The notes under the pieces: generated by a model
What the model saw: only the letters and a program-made list of their open reading frames with translations
Database searches by the model: none
Told to the model about the DNA's origin: nothing
Shown here: positions 60,487-64,000 of the stretch, piece by piece
How positions within the stretch are numbered: position 1 is the stretch's first letter
How the letters are laid out: every line of letters starts with the position of its first letter
NCBI GenBank assembly: GCA_944320465.1
Contig: CALUHO010000003.1
Coordinates: 62,001 to 126,000 of the forward strand
Reading direction: 5' to 3'
From: an uncultured Bacteroidales bacterium
Lineage (GTDB): Bacteria; Bacteroidota; Bacteroidia; Bacteroidales; P3
DNA length: 64,000 nucleotides
Program-made: the position numbers and the translations under genes

Positions 60487-62688
60487 GTGTCCTCGGGGGC
60501 TTTGTGGATTTCTAATATTTCGCTTTCCGAACTCACCGACTACGATGTCCGGCTTTGTTCATTTGACCTGCCTTTGGCGCGGCTGATGCCTTTGGAACAC
60601 CTTAATACGTCTTTGAATGCCACAGTGGAAGTTCAGAACCGGGGATTGAAGCTGTCCGATGTCCTGGTGGAAATCATGCAAGGCACGCAGGTCGTAGGCT
60701 CTTCCACAGCAACCTTGGCGGGCTTGGACGATGTAATAGCCGTTCCTGTTGAATTTGCATTGAGCGGCTTGTCTGTAGGCGATATGCCGGTTTTGACGGC
60801 ACGGGCCACTTTGGTGGGGCATGCCGATGCCGACTTGACCAGGGACAATGAGAAACAGTTTGCTATGACAGTTACACAAGATGAAATGGCTTACGACAAT
60901 GTGACCGATACGATGTTTGCCAATCCGAGCACCTATGCGGTGGGATCTTCGGCTGCGTTGGCTATCGGACTTCCTTTCAGGCTTTCGGTTCGCGATACGT
61001 TGACAGGGATTTCCATTGGATGGGGCAATCCGAAGAACGAGGAAGTAGAGTTGAGCATTCATCGTTGGAACGCGGCTACCCGGATGTTGGGCGAAAAAGT
61101 ATATGAAGGAACGGTTTCGGCCGGGACGGAATCCCGTTTTGTCCGTTACCAGCTATCAGGATTGCTGCTGGAGGCAGGAGACTACATGATTTCCGAAAAA
61201 GCTTCCGGTTATATCCTGATGACCGATATGTCGGCAGAGGGACGCTTGTATGTCACCTCGTCCGATCCGGTGCATTTGCAGCAGGACGTGGGCTATCCGG
61301 CTATCCGGGCCATTTTCGGCAGCGATGCGGTCTTGACGGCCAGGGACGTAGCCGTGGAAGAGTTTGTAAAACCGAGGGGGAATGGCCTGTTCTCGGCCAA
61401 CCAGAAAGTGGAAGTGAAAGTGCGCAATCTGGGATATGATGAGGTGACGGTTCCGGTCACATTACGCGTCAACAAAGCCAAACCTGTTACTCGGACCGTC
61501 AAATTGGCTGCTTATGAAAGCGGCATAGCGGCCTTTACGGCTGATATGTCGATGCCTTCCACGGACTATGTCCTGACGGCTATCGCCTGCATGGAAGGCG
61601 ATTCGGATCATATTAACCCAAATCGGTCATTAGACTTTGGGGAGATTGCCCGCTTGTGTCATGCAGCATGCTTCTCGCCTAGCCGAAGGCGTAGCGGGCT
61701 ACGTCGAGGCGTAGCGAGAAACAGGATGCGGACAGAAGCGGGCAAGATGCCCGAATGCCTCATTTTCCTAATCAGAAACGGACTCGGCGTGTCTAATGAC
61801 CGATTTGGGATTAACGATACTCTTGTGAAAATGTTCCGATCTGTGGCTCCGGCCGATCCCTACAGGATGGACTTTGAAGCTTGCCAGGACTGGGCTTCGG
61901 AAGATTTCAACCCCGCTTGGACTACGGTAGATGCAGACGGTGCCCCGCTTGGAGGATGGAGCCAGTTCTCGTATCCTTTGCTTCGTCAGACAGCAGGTTT
62001 CCTTGTCTTCAACCCCTCTTTGACAGAGCCTTCGCTTTTGGATGCCTTGCCGGAGTATGCTGCAGCCCACGGAGGGGAACGTTACGGTGCCAGCATTTAT
62101 TCTTGCCAAGGTGTTGCTAATAATGACTGGCTGATTTCGCCAAAGCTCCGTTTGCCTGAAGAAGGGGCCAAGATGGAGTTCTATGTGAAGAGCTTCTCGA
62201 GCGATTACGGTTTGGAAAGCTATAATATATATGTGTCCGCTACCGATAACAATCTGGCAAGCTTCGAGAAGATTGGCCAGACACGGCAGGCTCCGGATGC
62301 TTGGACATTGGTTCAGGTGGACTTGGGCGGCTATGAGGGCAAGGATGTTTATGTGGCTATCCAGTGCGTATCGCAGGATATATTCATGTTCATGGTGGAC
62401 GATATAGTGGTAAGCAAGCCGGCAGGCAATGAAACGGGCTTCCGGGTGGATGCGGATTTGAGCCTGTATCCTAATCCGGCAAGCGAAATGATCCGGATTC
62501 TGTCTGCCCGGGCGCGGATTGAGCGGGTTTCCATTGTGAATTTATCGGGAAGACTGGTGTACGAAAGTCCGGATTGCTTGGATCGGAGCGAATTCCGCTA
62601 CGATGTATCTGGTTTGGCATCGGGCCTGTATTTTGCTCGCGTGAAGACCAATCAAGGCGTAGCTGTTTTGAAGTTTGTAATCAGGTAA
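60487..62688 (+). pseudogene. 5'-truncated T9SS cargo gene carrying an in-frame family-A insertion
   Basis: The open frame can start at the GTG at 60487, but there is no signal peptide and the frame runs back into family-B copy B3, so the 5' part of the gene is missing. The rest resembles T9SS adhesins: an Ig/FnIII-like region, a cleaved-adhesin / choice-of-anchor J segment (DFEACQDWASEDFNPAW; DWLISPKLRLP; MVDDIVVSK), and a sorting tail (LYPNPASEMIRILSA; SGLYFARVKTNQG). Copy A6 is inserted at codon about 377 and is read through in frame. Without export signals the product, if made, would stay in the cytoplasm. The gene could serve as a recombination donor for related adhesin genes, which is inference. 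A good terminator follows. Confidence 0.8.
61617..61809 (+). mobile_element. Family-A palindromic repeat, complete copy A6, within coding sequence
   Basis: 193 bp with perfect ends and ATTAA duplications at 61612-61616 and 61810-61814. Element plus duplication is 198 bp, 66 codons, with no stop; the host frame resumes as DHIN...GIND. The encoded segment is arginine- and serine-rich (starts NPNRSLDFG, ends SNDRFG). Confidence 0.95.
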
Positions 62689-62723
62689 TGCGGTTTGGTT
62701 GAGTGGTTGTCTTTGTTTGGCGT

Positions 62724-62754
62724 GGGGCCTGGCGAGAGCTAGTCCCCTTTTTTT
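62724..62754 (+). terminator. Intrinsic terminator after the truncated T9SS cargo gene
   Basis: GGGG and CCCC close a stem with CTGGC/GCTAG around a GAGA loop, followed by seven T residues. Confidence 0.75.
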
Positions 62755-62797
62755 GTTTTGTGATTTTTTTATTTTGCTGAAAAGAGCAATGTTTTAT

Positions 62798-62990
62798 CCC
62801 AAATCGGTCATTAGACTTTGGGGAGATTGCCCGCTTGTGTCATGCAGCATGCTTCTCGCCTAGCCGAAGGCGTAGCGGGCTACGTCGAGGCGTAGCGAGA
62901 AACAGGATGCGGACAGAGGCGGGCAAGATGCCCGAAAGCCTCATTTTCCTAACCGAAAACAGCCCCGGCGTGTCTAATGACCGATTTGGT
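62798..62990 (+). mobile_element. Family-A palindromic repeat, complete copy A7
   Basis: 193 bp, last base T instead of G, flanked by TTTAT at 62793-62797 and 62991-62995. It has the AAACAGCCCCGG subtype. It lies between the truncated cargo gene and the promoter of the HagA-like gene. Confidence 0.93.
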
Positions 62991-63044
62991 TTTATGACGG
63001 TATGGGATTTTTATAAGAAAATTTTGCATAATTATCGGCTTTGG

Positions 63045-63076
63045 GTTGTTTGTTTCAGAGAAAAATCGTATCTTCG
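63045..63076 (+). promoter_or_regulatory. Putative promoter of the HagA-like gene
   Basis: GTTG (63045-63048), exactly 20 bases, TATCTTCG (63069-63076). It would give a leader of about 250 bases with small hairpins such as CGGGA-TAT-TCCCG. Confidence 0.55.
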
Positions 63077-63333
63077 CATTGCAGTGGGTTTAGAAAATCT
63101 ATTGAACAAGAAGAAACGGAGTGTTCACAAAAACAATTGCTTGAGAAAATACCTCAAAGACTTTAAAGGAAAGGAGGAAGCGGTAAGCCGTTTTCCGTCC
63201 GCCTGCAGAAAAAAACGGGATATTCCCGGAAACCTTGATTGTCTACTTGTTTTTTAACCAAAATTGTTGTTACGAGAAAAATCAGAAGAACGGATGAAAA
63301 ATCTGAATTTTTAACCAACCAAAACCAAATATT

Positions 63334-64000
63334 ATGAAAAAGATTATCGGAATGACCCTGGGCCTGTTCGTGATAATGGGTCTGTCTATGGGTCAAGTGA
63401 AAAAATCCAGTTCCGGCGCGGAACAGTTCAAGGCAAAGAGACAGATTGAACGGAAAGCACTTGTTGCGCAGCCCGGCATGGTTTCTTCTCAGGAAGCGGG
63501 TTTGCAGGCGGTAAAGCCGGATCCGGTCACTGTTTTTGCCAAGAGAGGCAACGGCAAGAAAGTTGCCTTGAGATTAGCGGACACGCGTCCTTTCGCCAGC
63601 AAGGAGAATGCCCGCATCACCCTTGACGTGCAGATGGACTGGGGCGATGGCACGGGCTATCAGGTATTGCTGGATGCCGATGCCACGGCTTACGGGGATT
63701 TGATTCCCGCGGGAGAAGGCAACCTCTGGGTGGAAGGATATGAAGAGTATCCCCCGGTGGATGAAGTATATGCCGCGTTCGAATACAAGATTCCGGAAGA
63801 CGCTACCGGCGTTTTGGAAGACGGGACGTTCATCATGGCCGGCAACACGGCCTCCATTGATATTCCCGCCGGCACGTACGATGCCACGGTGGTCAATCCG
63901 TCTCTCAGCCAAGGCGCGGTGGTCATTTACATTGCCGCTGGCAATGATGCCCGGATCGATGACTATGCTTTCGCGGCCGGCACGGAATACGTGTTCGCGG
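63334..64000 (+). CDS. HagA/gingipain-type adhesin, N-terminal part (runs off window)
   Basis: The frame is open from ATG 63334 to the window end, 222 codons. A signal peptide (MKKIIGMTLGLFVIMGLSMGQ) is followed by a region whose layout and motifs agree with the DUF2436 domain that begins P. gingivalis HagA and recurs in RgpA/Kgp adhesin regions: MDWGDGTGYQVLLDADATAY near 109-128, FEYKIPEDAT near 150, ASIDIPAGTYDATVVNPS near 173-190, VVIYIAAGNDARIDDYAFAAG near 195-215. By family this is a surface haemagglutinin or adhesin, probably much longer and T9SS-exported; the sorting domain lies beyond the window. Identification rests on recalled family motifs. Confidence 0.8.
   Translation, partial: MKKIIGMTLGLFVIMGLSMGQVKKSSSGAEQFKAKRQIERKALVAQPGMVSSQEAGLQAVKPDPVTVFAKRGNGKKVALRLADTRPFASKENARITLDVQMDWGDGTGYQVLLDADATAYGDLIPAGEGNLWVEGYEEYPPVDEVYAAFEYKIPEDATGVLEDGTFIMAGNTASIDIPAGTYDATVVNPSLSQGAVVIYIAAGNDARIDDYAFAAGTEYVFA

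Noticed and set aside
9928..62990. Dispersed repeats as CRISPR arrays
   Set aside because: The repeats are 193 or 204 bp, scattered singly, with target duplications; there are no regular short spacers and no cas genes.

Overview
This window reads as chromosomal DNA of a Bacteroidales bacterium related to Porphyromonas and Tannerella. The evidence is a PorU sortase of the type IX secretion system (T9SS), several proteins with T9SS C-terminal sorting domains, a right-edge gene whose start resembles the HagA/gingipain adhesin (DUF2436-like), a long Bacteroidetes-style signal peptidase I, membrane-bound TPR-HTH regulators, and promoters of the Bacteroidetes form TTTG-N19/20-TAnnTTTG. There are no rRNA genes, phage genes or CRISPR arrays. 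One tRNA (Cys, GCA) is present.

Layout. 1-10 kb: pheT (minus), then two large exported proteins of unknown function. 10-19 kb: a PIF1/RecD-like helicase, a membrane TPR-LuxR regulator, a DEAD-box RNA helicase overlapping an NfnAB-type fused flavoprotein, then a candidate small RNA. 19-25 kb: a T9SS cargo, a TPR-AraC regulator, rlmH and an Rpn/PD-(D/E)XK nuclease. 25.5-26.2 kb: a nest of repeats. 26-31 kb: MarC, an M14 carboxypeptidase with a T9SS tail, tRNA-Cys, rpsU and miaB. 31-41 kb: porU, tamB, tsaD. 41-50 kb: a 1798-residue T9SS adhesin, a TPR-LuxR regulator, lepB. 50-57 kb: clpP, tig, a DUF362 protein, ftsE, dus, a PfkB kinase. 57-64 kb: a TonB receptor bracketed by repeats, a truncated T9SS cargo with an in-frame repeat insertion, and the start of a HagA-like gene.

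The most unusual content is three families of short palindromic repeats. Family A has seven complete copies, each exactly 193 bp with 19-bp terminal inverted repeats and 5-bp A/T-only target duplications. These copies lie at stop codons, in a terminator T-tract, in a 5' leader, inside another repeat, and once inside a coding sequence, where 66 codons are added without a stop or frameshift. Family B is about 204 bp with 3-bp TWA duplications. Family C has a conserved core separated by spacers whose arms differ from copy to copy but stay self-complementary around a shared GCAAGCT loop. One locus carries A and C both inserted in B. No transposase for A or B was recognised in the window.

Functionally the window combines translation genes (pheT, rpsU, miaB, tsaD, rlmH, dus, tRNA-Cys), proteostasis genes (tig, clpP, lepB) and envelope/T9SS genes (porU, tamB, cargo proteins). 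Two of the three membrane TPR-HTH regulators sit next to T9SS cargo genes and are candidates for their local control.
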